NCBI GenBank assembly: GCA_900129595.1
Contig: FQWG01000022.1
Location: forward strand, 24,120-88,119
From: Flavobacterium frigidimaris
GTDB lineage: Bacteria; Bacteroidota; Bacteroidia; Flavobacteriales; Flavobacteriaceae
DNA: 64,000 nt
Direction of reading: 5' to 3'
Shown here piece after piece: positions 10,295 through 18,549 of this stretch. Numbering within the stretch: the stretch's first letter is position 1; the number at the start of each line of letters is the position of its first letter. The notes beneath the pieces are model-generated. The model saw nothing but the letters and a program-made list of their open reading frames with translations, searched no databases and was not told where the DNA came from. The translations under genes and the position numbers were made by a program.

Positions 10295-10490
10295 GAAAAA
10301 AGATATTGATTGGCCTATTAGGTTTAAACTTTGAACCCTGTTGTGATATGCTTTTTTATTTGGGAATATTTTTTTGCATTTTATAAAAAATACTTCTGTT
10401 AATTGCTAAATAGTTAGTTTTTAGGGTGTGATTAGCGATTTAACCCTTTCTGAAAAGCAATATTTACCCCAATTTGAGATTAGCTATGTA

Positions 10491-10498
10491 TAGTTTTG
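10491..10498 (+). promoter_or_regulatory. Candidate -7 element for the lipoprotein-SusC-SusD operon
   Basis: TAGTTTTG matches TAnnTTTG. A TTTG at 10473-10476 lies only 14 nt upstream, closer than the usual spacing to a -33 element, so activator dependence (the HTCS) is plausible. Transcription would start near 10504. Confidence 0.5.
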
Positions 10499-10535
10499 CT
10501 TCATAATAATAACTAACTAACCTTAAACCAAAATT

Positions 10536-10634
10536 ATGAACCAAACCAAAACCGCCATTCAATTATCACCACCATCGGCTATAGGCATCAGGACCTATAG
10601 CACACATCAAAAGGTAAATATTTTTCATTTTTAA
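10536..10634 (+). CDS. Possible 32-codon leader ORF upstream of the SusC operon
   Basis: An ATG after TTAAACCAAAATT opens a 32-codon frame (MNQTKTAIQLSPPSAIGIRT and onward) ending at TAA in 10632-10634. The sequence context before the ATG resembles a translated start in this genus. The product has no signal peptide or recognised motif, and the frame overlaps the hairpin at 10578-10601. It could be a leader peptide, a gene remnant or chance. Confidence 0.15.
   Translation: MNQTKTAIQLSPPSAIGIRTYSTHQKVNIFHF
10578..10601 (+). promoter_or_regulatory. Leader hairpin ahead of the SusC operon
   Basis: GCTATAGG pairs perfectly with CCTATAGC around an 8-nt loop, inside the predicted leader of the operon. 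There is no T-run, so it is not an intrinsic terminator. It could affect mRNA stability or translation, or be a DNA operator. Confidence 0.4.
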
Positions 10635-10646
10635 ATTTTAGATGAT

Positions 10647-11405
10647 ATGAAAGTGATTAATAAACTAATACTTGGAGCAGGGCTGCTGTTTTTTATGCTG
10701 ACTTCCTGTTCTAATGACGATTTCAAATATGAAAGTTCCACCGTAAAATCATTAGATTTTCAATTAAATGGTGAGCCATGGAACCTGAATGTGGGTATAT
10801 CGACCAGACCTTTGTTTGTCTATAAAGACAATGGAAATTATGTTGCAAACTATAGTTCGCTTTATCGTTTTTCGTTAGATGACGGTAAATACAAATTTGT
10901 AGCAACTGATTATCCGGAGCAGATGATTCTTTCTCCAACCAATCTAAATGACCTGATTGTTACGCAGCCGGCATTGGCAAACCAACATGTAAACTTATCT
11001 GATGCGATGCCTTATGGGTCTCCTTTTGAAGAGGCACTGACCCTGAACATTATTACCAGAACAGGAATACTGCGTTTAAAATCAGTAGATATTACAGCTG
11101 ATAAAAGTTATTCGACAATTAAAACTACTGTGTCTATAAAACGAAGCGGTTATAAAGTTGCTGACGGAACCTATGTAAAAGAAGACATGTTTGTTACCAG
11201 AAGCAAAGCAACAGCTAACGGAGGAATTAACTATACAGATGATTTTATTTTATTTCAGACAGGTGAAGAATCTAATAACGTTCGTGTTAAAATAGAGTGT
11301 TTAGATCAAAATATGCAGGTTGTAAAAACAAAGCAACTGGAAGGAGCATTTGCAATTGAGGCGAATAAAGTCACAAGTGCTGATTTTCTTTTAAATGAGA
11401 TGTAA
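10647..11405 (+). CDS. Exported lipoprotein of unknown function, first gene of the SusC operon
   Basis: 252 residues. The signal peptide ends in a lipobox LTSC with the lipidated Cys at residue 21, followed by SNDD, a start typical of surface or periplasmic lipoproteins in Bacteroidota. The rest looks beta-rich, with LDFQLNGEPWNLNV and a C-terminal ADFLLNEM. I recognise no catalytic motif. A fimbrillin-like or immunoglobulin-like sandwich would fit the hydrophobic pattern but is a guess. It lies 172 nt upstream of SusC under what looks like the operon promoter, so a role as an auxiliary glycan-binding lipoprotein is possible. Confidence 0.6.
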   Translation: MKVINKLILGAGLLFFMLTSCSNDDFKYESSTVKSLDFQLNGEPWNLNVGISTRPLFVYKDNGNYVANYSSLYRFSLDDGKYKFVATDYPEQMILSPTNLNDLIVTQPALANQHVNLSDAMPYGSPFEEALTLNIITRTGILRLKSVDITADKSYSTIKTTVSIKRSGYKVADGTYVKEDMFVTRSKATANGGINYTDDFILFQTGEESNNVRVKIECLDQNMQVVKTKQLEGAFAIEANKVTSADFLLNEM

Positions 11406-11577
11406 TCCATCTGCCTTAATAAAAATACTCAGAACAATTTAATAAAATAAAATTAGCAGTCCTCACAGAGATGTTACTAATGCAATACAGCTAAGATGAT
11501 AAAAATCGTTGCTGAAACTTTTTGCGTACACGTACAATGCCTAAGAGCCTGCTTATCCATAAAAAAATAGTCTAGTT

Positions 11578-14500
11578 ATGAAGATAAAAAAATATATCTG
11601 GAGCATTTTAGCCTTCTTGTTTTTAACATTTAGTGCTTATGCTCAGAAACGTATAACCGTGACCGGTTCAGTAAGAGATAACATGGGACTGATTCCCGGC
11701 GCGACCATTATGGTAAAGAATGAAAAAACAAATACTGTTACCGATTTTGACGGTAAATTCAGTATTGCTGTTACCGATCCCGAGACAGCAGTCTTAATAG
11801 TCAAATTTATCGGACTGACAGATGAAACGGTATCTTTAAAAGGCCGTACATCAGGTATTACGATACAAATGAAAGAATCCAACAGCGAATTAAACGAGGT
11901 TGTGATAATTGGTTACGGTACACAAAAACGTAAAAACCTGACAGGTTCTATTGCCAGTATCAAAGGAACAGAATTGGCAAAAGTACCTACTGCATCCGTT
12001 GCAGAAGCTTTAGTAGGGAGATTACCCGGAGTTCAGGTGACAACTGCAGATGGTTCTCCGGGATCAGAAGTAATGATCAGAATTCGTGGTGGAGGATCTA
12101 TCACCGAAGATAACTCGCCCTTAATCTTAGTGGATGGTTTTGAAGTAGCCAACTTAAATGATATTCCGCCAACAGATATCGAATCTGTAGAAGTTTTAAA
12201 AGATGCTGCATCAACAGCCGTTTATGGTGCCCGTGGTGCTAATGGAGTAATTTTGGTTACTACAAAAACGCCCAAATCAGGAAAAGTTTCAGTAAACATT
12301 CATAATTATACACAAATTAAAACGCTGGCCAATCATCTGGATGTGATGGATCCGTATGAATTTGTTATGATGCAATATGAATACGAACGTCAGCGTAATT
12401 CCAATCCAACTGCTTTTTATAATAATTACGGGCGTGCAAATGAACTATACATTTATAAAGGCAACAAAGGAACGGACTGGCAAAATGAAATTTTTGGAAG
12501 TAACCCAATTACAAGATATACCGATATCAATGTAAACGGAGGTGGTGATAAAACGAAATTTAAATTCACGTTTGTCAATCAGGATCAGCCGGGAGTATTA
12601 GTAGGAACAGGGATGCGTCAGAACTATCTGTACTTAATTTTAAATTCAAAACTGACAGATAATCTTACTTTCGAATACCAAACCCGTTTAACCAATCAAA
12701 CCATTGACGGTTCCGGTACAGAAGGAGTGAGTTTGCTCAGAGCGCTGCGCGAAGCACCAACATCAGGATTAGAAGAATATATGACCTTGCCGGGTGATAA
12801 TACCTATTTTGATCCGGAAGATTATGAAACACGCGTTCGTTTCAACCCACTAGAAGAAGCAGCAAAAAATTATCGTAAACGTACTACCCGAACTTTTAAT
12901 AATACCGGAGCATTAACCTGGACCATCAGAAAAGGACTGACTCTGCGTTCTTCATACGGTTACGAATACAAGTATAGTGAAGACGGCCGTTACTGGGGTA
13001 CTGACACAAGAATAGCGACAGAAAACAAAAATATGCCGGTAGTCTATTGGGCAATGACTGAGTCTCCCCGCTGGCAATTAAACAACGTATTAAATTATGG
13101 TTTTAAAGTAAAAGACCGCCACGATTTTCAATTGATGGTAGGTCAGGAAATGAAGGATCAGGAAAGTTCCACTAAATTTTATCGTACCCGTTATTTTCCG
13201 GAAGAGATATCAGGCCAAAAGGCATTAGATAACCTGGCTTTAGGAACTCCTTTTGATAACGGCTCACTGGCAGGTTCTCCAAACAGAATATCTTCCTTTT
13301 TCGGACGTGTCAATTATGGTTATGACGATCGATATCTTTTTACGTTTACCGTTCGTACAGATGGTTCGACAAAGTTTGGACCTGAAAACAGATGGGGAGT
13401 ATTTCCTGCAGGAGCTTTTGCCTGGAGAGCTTCCAACGAAAGTTTCCTGAAAGACAGTAAAATTATTTCGAACCTAAAATTTCGTGTGAGTTACGGAGCC
13501 TCCGGTAATGACAGAATTAGTGGTGATTTATATGCGAAATATTATGGCGTTTCAAGAGACCGGTCTGTAGGATGGGGCGAAGAGAACCATTATTACTATA
13601 ATTTCTACAATGACAAATACCTAAACAATCCAAATGTAAAATGGGAAACGACTTATACAGCCAACTTAGGTTTAGATTTTGGTTTCTTTAAAGAGCGTAT
13701 CTCCGGAAGTCTTGATTTGTACCACAATAAAGTAAAAGATTTATTAGTACCCTCTGATATTGCGTCAGTATCCGGTTTTACAAAAATGATGACCAACGTT
13801 GGACAGACTTCTAATAAAGGGATCGAATTTGCAATCAATGCCAATGTGATAAAGAAAAGGGATTTTCAGGTTGATTTGAATTTTAATATCGGACACAACG
13901 AAAATAAAATCGACAAACTATCGAGCGGAGAAAAAGAATGGATTTTGAGTTCTGGCTGGGCAGGAACACAATTGTTAAATGATGACGATTACCGTGCTTA
14001 TGTGGGTAGCACAAAAGGTTTGATTTATGGTTTTGTAAACGATGGTTTTTATACCATGAATGATTTCGATTCTTTTGATCCGGTGGCAAGAACCTGGAAA
14101 CTAAAAGAAGGAGTTGCCAACTCCAAAAATCTTTCAGGCGATCCGCGTCCGGGAAATGCCAAATTCAAAAAATTAACTCCTGTTGATCCGTCAGATCCAA
14201 ATTCGAATGTAATTGGCGATAAAGACAGAAAAGTTATCGGGAATACGAATCCGGATTTCTCCGGAGGATTTGGTCTGAATGCAGTTTGGAAAAACTTTGA
14301 TTTGTCTGCGTTTTTCAATTTTATGTATGGTTTTGATGTCTACAATGCCAATAAAATCATGATGACTTCGTGGTTCCAAAACACACAAAATAATTTAGGA
14401 ATGGAAGTGGGTCTGGACAATCGCTGGAGAAATTTTGATGATATGGGTAATGACCTTCGCTATTCGCCGGAAATGCTGGCAAAGCAAAATGAAAATGCGA

Positions 14501-14799
14501 CCATGTGGAATCCAACCAGTATCGGACGTCCTATTGCGATGTCGTATGCAATCGAAGACGGTTCTTTTATCAGGTTGAATAATCTTAGTATCGGGTATAC
14601 AATACCCAAACAAAACAGTGCAAAAATAGGATTCAGCAGAGTAAGATTATACGCTACAGGAAGTAACCTGTTTATTTGGACCAACTATTCCGGATATGAT
14701 CCTGAAGTAAATCTGGAAACAGGGTTAACTCCAAATATTGATTACAATTCTTATCCAAGAACACGCAATTACGCTTTTGGAATGCAGCTATCATTTTAA
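11578..14799 (+). CDS. SusC-like TonB-dependent outer membrane transporter
   Basis: 1073 residues. A signal peptide (ending AYAQKRI) is followed by a carboxypeptidase D-like regulatory domain (VTGSVRDNMGLIPGATIMVKN), a TonB box region with ELNEVVIIGYGTQKRKNLTG, a plug domain (VPTASVAEALVGRLPGVQV; LKDAASTAVYGARGANGVILV) and a 22-strand-type barrel ending in the aromatic residue of FGMQLSF. SusC proteins take up oligosaccharides across the outer membrane with energy from TonB/ExbBD. The SusD partner starts 24 nt downstream. It lacks the N-terminal STN domain seen in the second SusC of the window, which fits control by an HTCS instead of a FecI/FecR pair. The ligand is probably a pectic oligosaccharide, inferred from the neighbours. 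Confidence 0.95.
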   Translation: MKIKKYIWSILAFLFLTFSAYAQKRITVTGSVRDNMGLIPGATIMVKNEKTNTVTDFDGKFSIAVTDPETAVLIVKFIGLTDETVSLKGRTSGITIQMKESNSELNEVVIIGYGTQKRKNLTGSIASIKGTELAKVPTASVAEALVGRLPGVQVTTADGSPGSEVMIRIRGGGSITEDNSPLILVDGFEVANLNDIPPTDIESVEVLKDAASTAVYGARGANGVILVTTKTPKSGKVSVNIHNYTQIKTLANHLDVMDPYEFVMMQYEYERQRNSNPTAFYNNYGRANELYIYKGNKGTDWQNEIFGSNPITRYTDINVNGGGDKTKFKFTFVNQDQPGVLVGTGMRQNYLYLILNSKLTDNLTFEYQTRLTNQTIDGSGTEGVSLLRALREAPTSGLEEYMTLPGDNTYFDPEDYETRVRFNPLEEAAKNYRKRTTRTFNNTGALTWTIRKGLTLRSSYGYEYKYSEDGRYWGTDTRIATENKNMPVVYWAMTESPRWQLNNVLNYGFKVKDRHDFQLMVGQEMKDQESSTKFYRTRYFPEEISGQKALDNLALGTPFDNGSLAGSPNRISSFFGRVNYGYDDRYLFTFTVRTDGSTKFGPENRWGVFPAGAFAWRASNESFLKDSKIISNLKFRVSYGASGNDRISGDLYAKYYGVSRDRSVGWGEENHYYYNFYNDKYLNNPNVKWETTYTANLGLDFGFFKERISGSLDLYHNKVKDLLVPSDIASVSGFTKMMTNVGQTSNKGIEFAINANVIKKRDFQVDLNFNIGHNENKIDKLSSGEKEWILSSGWAGTQLLNDDDYRAYVGSTKGLIYGFVNDGFYTMNDFDSFDPVARTWKLKEGVANSKNLSGDPRPGNAKFKKLTPVDPSDPNSNVIGDKDRKVIGNTNPDFSGGFGLNAVWKNFDLSAFFNFMYGFDVYNANKIMMTSWFQNTQNNLGMEVGLDNRWRNFDDMGNDLRYSPEMLAKQNENATMWNPTSIGRPIAMSYAIEDGSFIRLNNLSIGYTIPKQNSAKIGFSRVRLYATGSNLFIWTNYSGYDPEVNLETGLTPNIDYNSYPRTRNYAFGMQLSF

Positions 14800-14823
14800 T
14801 TAAACGAATTAAATCACATAACG

Positions 14824-16719
14824 ATGAACAAAAAAATAATATTTAGTTTTCTGTTAATTTTCACGCTGAGTTTTACAGCCTGTGAAGATTATCTGGATGT
14901 ACAGCCTGCAACAGGTTTTACCGAAGCAGAAGTTTTTAAATCAGAAAAAGACATACAATCTGCACTTGCCGGAGTGTATACGCTTATGCTGACAGAAGAT
15001 GCCTATTCTAATCGTCTTGCTTTTGTTTTTAATATGAATACGGATGTAGAAATGTCCGGTGTTTCGACCAATACAGTAAACGGAAACGGGTCAGATATTG
15101 CCTGTTACGATCCAAAACCTTACTGGACCACCTTAAATTCTACCTGGAGCGCCATGTATAAAATTATCAATACAGCAAATGATGTCATTCAGGGAATTGA
15201 AAATTCTGATTTGTATAAAGCAGACAATAAATCGCAAGCTTCTAATGTAATGCAAATGTATGGTGAAGCAAAAACACTTCGTGCGATGGTTTATTTAGAC
15301 ATGATTCGTATTTGGGGTGATGTTGTTTTCCGTACAAAATCTTCCACCGGAGACGAGAATTTTGCCGTTGGAGTGACCGATAGAAATACCATTCTTGAAT
15401 TTTTAATAGACGATTTGAAGTCCGTTGAGCCTTTAATGAAAAATGCCAGCGACTTAGATTATGGAGTAGAACGCGCTTCAAGAAGTTTTAACCAAAGTTT
15501 AATTGGTTTATTGGCACTTACACGCGGAGGATGGACATTACGTCCTGATGAAAGCAATCCTGCAAGCAAAGGACATATGGAAAGAGGTAAAAATCATGAG
15601 CTGTATTATGATATTGCGATTCAATATTTAGACAAAGTAATTCAGGGCAGACAACACGATTTAAAACTCAGTTTCAAAGATTTCTGGGTAAAGCAAAACA
15701 ACTGGGAAACACCGGTTACTGATGACGTTATTTTCTCACTGCCAATGTTAAAAAACTCTTCAGGCGAGTACGGTTATTTTGTTGGGATTCCAATTGTCGA
15801 AGGAAATCATCCCTACGGAAGCGCATCAGGAAACCTGAGTTTATGCGGCGAATATATGTACACATTTGATAACAAAGATTTAAGAAGAGATATTACATGC
15901 GCACCAGTTTCCTATGATCAAAACCTGAATCAGGTAATCCGTCTGGATTTAGCACGTCTGGCAGTAGGAAAATGGTCGAAATTGTATATGAACGATCCAT
16001 TAGGAAGCACCAGTTCTAAAGGAACAGGTATCAATTATTCCTGGATGCGATTTGCTGATGTTTTACTCATGTATGCTGAGGCTGTAAACGAACGTTTTGG
16101 TCCGCGTGAAGATGCTAAGGAATGTCTAAGACGTGTGCGCCGCAGAGCTTTTGCTGAGGCAAACTGGCCGGATAAAGTAGATAATTATGTACAGTCAAAA
16201 GCGTCACCTGACTTATTCTTTAAAGCAATAATGGATGAACGCAAATGGGAATTTGGCGGCGAAAGCAAACGTAAATTCGATTTGGCCCGATGGAATAAAT
16301 TCAGTGAAGTTATCTACAATCAGTATTATAAATTATTCAACTGGGGACGTGTTGCAAATGGTGCCTATGTTGCGGGATTAGATCAGGTTCCCGGAAGTAT
16401 TTATTATAAAAATATTCCGGATCCAATAAACTCAGGCAGGACTATTTTAGACATAAAAGGGATCGATGAGATTCTGCAGGCGCGTCCGGCCGGATATACA
16501 GAACTTCCCTTTGCCGTAAGCTGGTATTCATTAAACAATGAAACGGCAAGTTACGAACCAAAAAATGATATCAAGTGGAGTTTTAGAGGTTTTATAAACT
16601 ATACCAATGCTTCATCAGTATCTCCAAACGATCCACTGCGTTATTTATGTCCTTATCCTTCAAAGGTAATTACAGATCATCGCGGAGCCATTCAAAATTT
16701 TTATGGTTTTAATTTTTAA
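14824..16719 (+). CDS. SusD-like glycan-binding lipoprotein (RagB/SusD family)
   Basis: 631 residues. The signal peptide ends in the lipobox FTAC with Cys at residue 20, followed by EDYLDVQPATGFTEAEVFKS, the usual start of SusD proteins. The N-terminal TPR-like region (AEAKTLRAMVYLDMIRIWGD) and the C-terminal signature (WMRFADVLLMYAEAVNE; IMDERKWEFGGESKRKFDLA) are both intact. SusD sits as a lid on SusC at the cell surface and captures oligosaccharide. It directly follows its SusC partner and precedes a further surface lipoprotein by 11 nt, a tight operon order. The length is slightly above the family average. Confidence 0.95.
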   Translation: MNKKIIFSFLLIFTLSFTACEDYLDVQPATGFTEAEVFKSEKDIQSALAGVYTLMLTEDAYSNRLAFVFNMNTDVEMSGVSTNTVNGNGSDIACYDPKPYWTTLNSTWSAMYKIINTANDVIQGIENSDLYKADNKSQASNVMQMYGEAKTLRAMVYLDMIRIWGDVVFRTKSSTGDENFAVGVTDRNTILEFLIDDLKSVEPLMKNASDLDYGVERASRSFNQSLIGLLALTRGGWTLRPDESNPASKGHMERGKNHELYYDIAIQYLDKVIQGRQHDLKLSFKDFWVKQNNWETPVTDDVIFSLPMLKNSSGEYGYFVGIPIVEGNHPYGSASGNLSLCGEYMYTFDNKDLRRDITCAPVSYDQNLNQVIRLDLARLAVGKWSKLYMNDPLGSTSSKGTGINYSWMRFADVLLMYAEAVNERFGPREDAKECLRRVRRRAFAEANWPDKVDNYVQSKASPDLFFKAIMDERKWEFGGESKRKFDLARWNKFSEVIYNQYYKLFNWGRVANGAYVAGLDQVPGSIYYKNIPDPINSGRTILDIKGIDEILQARPAGYTELPFAVSWYSLNNETASYEPKNDIKWSFRGFINYTNASSVSPNDPLRYLCPYPSKVITDHRGAIQNFYGFNF

Positions 16720-16730
16720 TAGAATATAAT

Positions 16731-18380
16731 ATGAAAAATTTTAGAACATTAATTTATATTTTATCATTTATAGGCTTAATTGTCTTTGGAGAAATGCTAA
16801 AATCCTGCACTAACGATGAGTTTCGTTACAAAGCCGTTGAAGATTTATTTCAGCCCAAATTTGTACTTACGGCTCCTTTAGTAAAAAGTAATTCTATTGC
16901 TGTAGTGTGGTACAAAGTAAATGAAGCTGATTCTTATACCGTAGAACTGCATTTGGATAATTATTATAAAAGCTTTTATAAATCCTATACGATTACGGAT
17001 ACGCAAATTTTGATGGATGACATTCCTTATAAAACACAGTTTTATATAAGAGTAAGGTCAAATCACGTAAATGGTTCTCATAATTCGCAATGGTCCTATA
17101 CAAATGCGCTGACAGAAGACAGACCGGCATTTGATCCTATTTTGCAGCCGGTAGTAAAAGTAAATATTACGGAAACAGAGGTAACAGTAAACTGGCTGGT
17201 TTCGACAAAAAATCCGGTAGACAGTATTTCTGTAGAGCCTGCTCAGTCTTTAACGATTCCTGCAGTAGGACGCAAGCTAACTGCTGATGAAATTAGCAAA
17301 GGTGAAGCAACAGTTACGGGTTTAGAAAAAAACACATTGTACAATTTAAATATTTACGATACCAGTAAACCAAGACGTTATGATAAACCTTATAATCAGG
17401 TTTCTTTCCGTTCTGCCGGTCCATCTGCTTCGACTATTATTGTAACAAAAGGAATGGATTTAGATGCATTACTGCGAACCAATAATGATGACCCAACAAT
17501 TCCGGAAGGAACAGAATATTTCCTTGAAGCAGGTTCATTATTTAAAATTACGCCGTTTACAATATCAAAAGGATTTAAACTAACCGGAGGAACGCAGGGA
17601 GAACGCCCTCAGATTGAAATGAACGGAAACTGGAATATTGCCGAAGGATCGTATTTGTCTTCTCTGGCTTTCGAAAACATTCGTTTCTATCAAACCATTG
17701 ATGCTGGGTATTTCTTCAATAGCGGTACCGCATGGAAAGTAGATGAAATTACATTCTACAACTGTGTTTTCAATTATTTCAAACGAGGATTCTGGAGACA
17801 TCAGGGGAACGGAAAATACAAAGAAATCGGAAACCTTGATATGAGCTATTGCACCTTTGATCAGGTTGGAGGACACACAGGGCCTTACGGTACATTTGCT
17901 TTTGGTTCTGCCGGAGCCGATAATGTAAAAAAAGCAGTTTTCTCTAATTGTACTTTTATGAGAGATTACTATCAGACGACAGATAAAAATCGAAACTTTA
18001 AAAACCTGTTCGATTACGGTACATCAGCATATCCAATTCATTTGGAGTATCAAAATATTACAATTTATGACTATGCCTATAACAGGTCATTAATAAATAT
18101 TCCATCAGCTGTAGGATCAACTTTAATCTTCAAAAATGTATTGTTAGCATCTGCGACAGGTAAAGTTATTCAGGCAATTGCGGCAAATACGCCAACTACA
18201 TTTGGCAATAATTACACCACAACAGATTATCTGCTTGGTGCCGCTGCTATACAGGGAACTGATTTGGGTATTAGCGCACAAAGTTTATTTGTAGATCCCG
18301 CAAACGGAAATTTAATGATTAAAGATTCGAATTCTCCAATTGTTACCAACAAAGTAGGAGATACCAGATGGCTCCCATAA
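16731..18380 (+). CDS. Surface lipoprotein with Fn3 repeats and a right-handed beta-helix domain (DUF5123/DUF4957-like)
   Basis: 549 residues. The lipobox LKSC has its Cys at residue 26. Residues of about 45-225 look like two fibronectin III-like modules (NSIAVVWYKVNEADSYTVEL; VTEDR/VNWLVSTKNPVDSISV region). The remainder is a beta-helix (FENIRFYQTIDAGYFFNSG; YCTFDQVGG; FKNVLLASATGKV) that ends in LMIKDSNSPIVTNKVGDTRW, the DUF5123-type end. This gene follows SusD in many pectin loci and is thought to bind substrate at the cell surface. I see no lyase catalytic signature. A related beta-helix ending in GDPRWL is found inside the large secreted protein at 25315-32601, so the domain seems to be reused within this locus. 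Confidence 0.8.
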   Translation: MKNFRTLIYILSFIGLIVFGEMLKSCTNDEFRYKAVEDLFQPKFVLTAPLVKSNSIAVVWYKVNEADSYTVELHLDNYYKSFYKSYTITDTQILMDDIPYKTQFYIRVRSNHVNGSHNSQWSYTNALTEDRPAFDPILQPVVKVNITETEVTVNWLVSTKNPVDSISVEPAQSLTIPAVGRKLTADEISKGEATVTGLEKNTLYNLNIYDTSKPRRYDKPYNQVSFRSAGPSASTIIVTKGMDLDALLRTNNDDPTIPEGTEYFLEAGSLFKITPFTISKGFKLTGGTQGERPQIEMNGNWNIAEGSYLSSLAFENIRFYQTIDAGYFFNSGTAWKVDEITFYNCVFNYFKRGFWRHQGNGKYKEIGNLDMSYCTFDQVGGHTGPYGTFAFGSAGADNVKKAVFSNCTFMRDYYQTTDKNRNFKNLFDYGTSAYPIHLEYQNITIYDYAYNRSLINIPSAVGSTLIFKNVLLASATGKVIQAIAANTPTTFGNNYTTTDYLLGAAAIQGTDLGISAQSLFVDPANGNLMIKDSNSPIVTNKVGDTRWLP

Positions 18381-18405
18381 GTTTTGTTAATTAAGTAAGT
18401 GGTTT

Positions 18406-18452
18406 CAGTACTAAGGAAGTATCCTTGTGGTTAGGGATACTTCTATGTACTG
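18406..18452 (+). promoter_or_regulatory. Two-tier hairpin between the surface lipoprotein and GH43 genes
   Basis: GAAGTATCC (18416-18424) pairs with GGATACTTC (18435-18443), and the flanking CAGTAC (18406-18411) pairs with GTACTG (18447-18452), making 15 pairs in a nested stem. No T-run follows. It separates the SusC/D/lipoprotein genes from the enzyme genes and could stabilise the upstream mRNA 3' end or attenuate transcription. Confidence 0.6.
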
Positions 18453-18549
18453 TTCATACTTAATGAAAAGAAAGTAAAATTTCAAAATAGTAAGGATTTT
18501 TAATTCCGAAGTGTTTTGAATCAGTGAATTATATCAAAAACAATTAAAA

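Larger units (their letters stand above)
10219..10646. other. 428-bp intergenic region: terminator, promoter and structured leader
   Basis: After the HTCS stop this holds a terminator (10261-10294), a word GCGATTTAA (10435-10443) resembling motifs upstream of GH3, a strong -7 element (10491-10498), and an untranslated leader of about 140 nt. The leader contains a 32-codon reading frame and a hairpin. No gene of normal size is present. Confidence 0.6.

Noticed and set aside
11406..11577. Possible separate promoter or operator before the first susC (GTACACGTAC word)
   Set aside because: No -7 element was found at a useful distance and the word is only partly symmetric.
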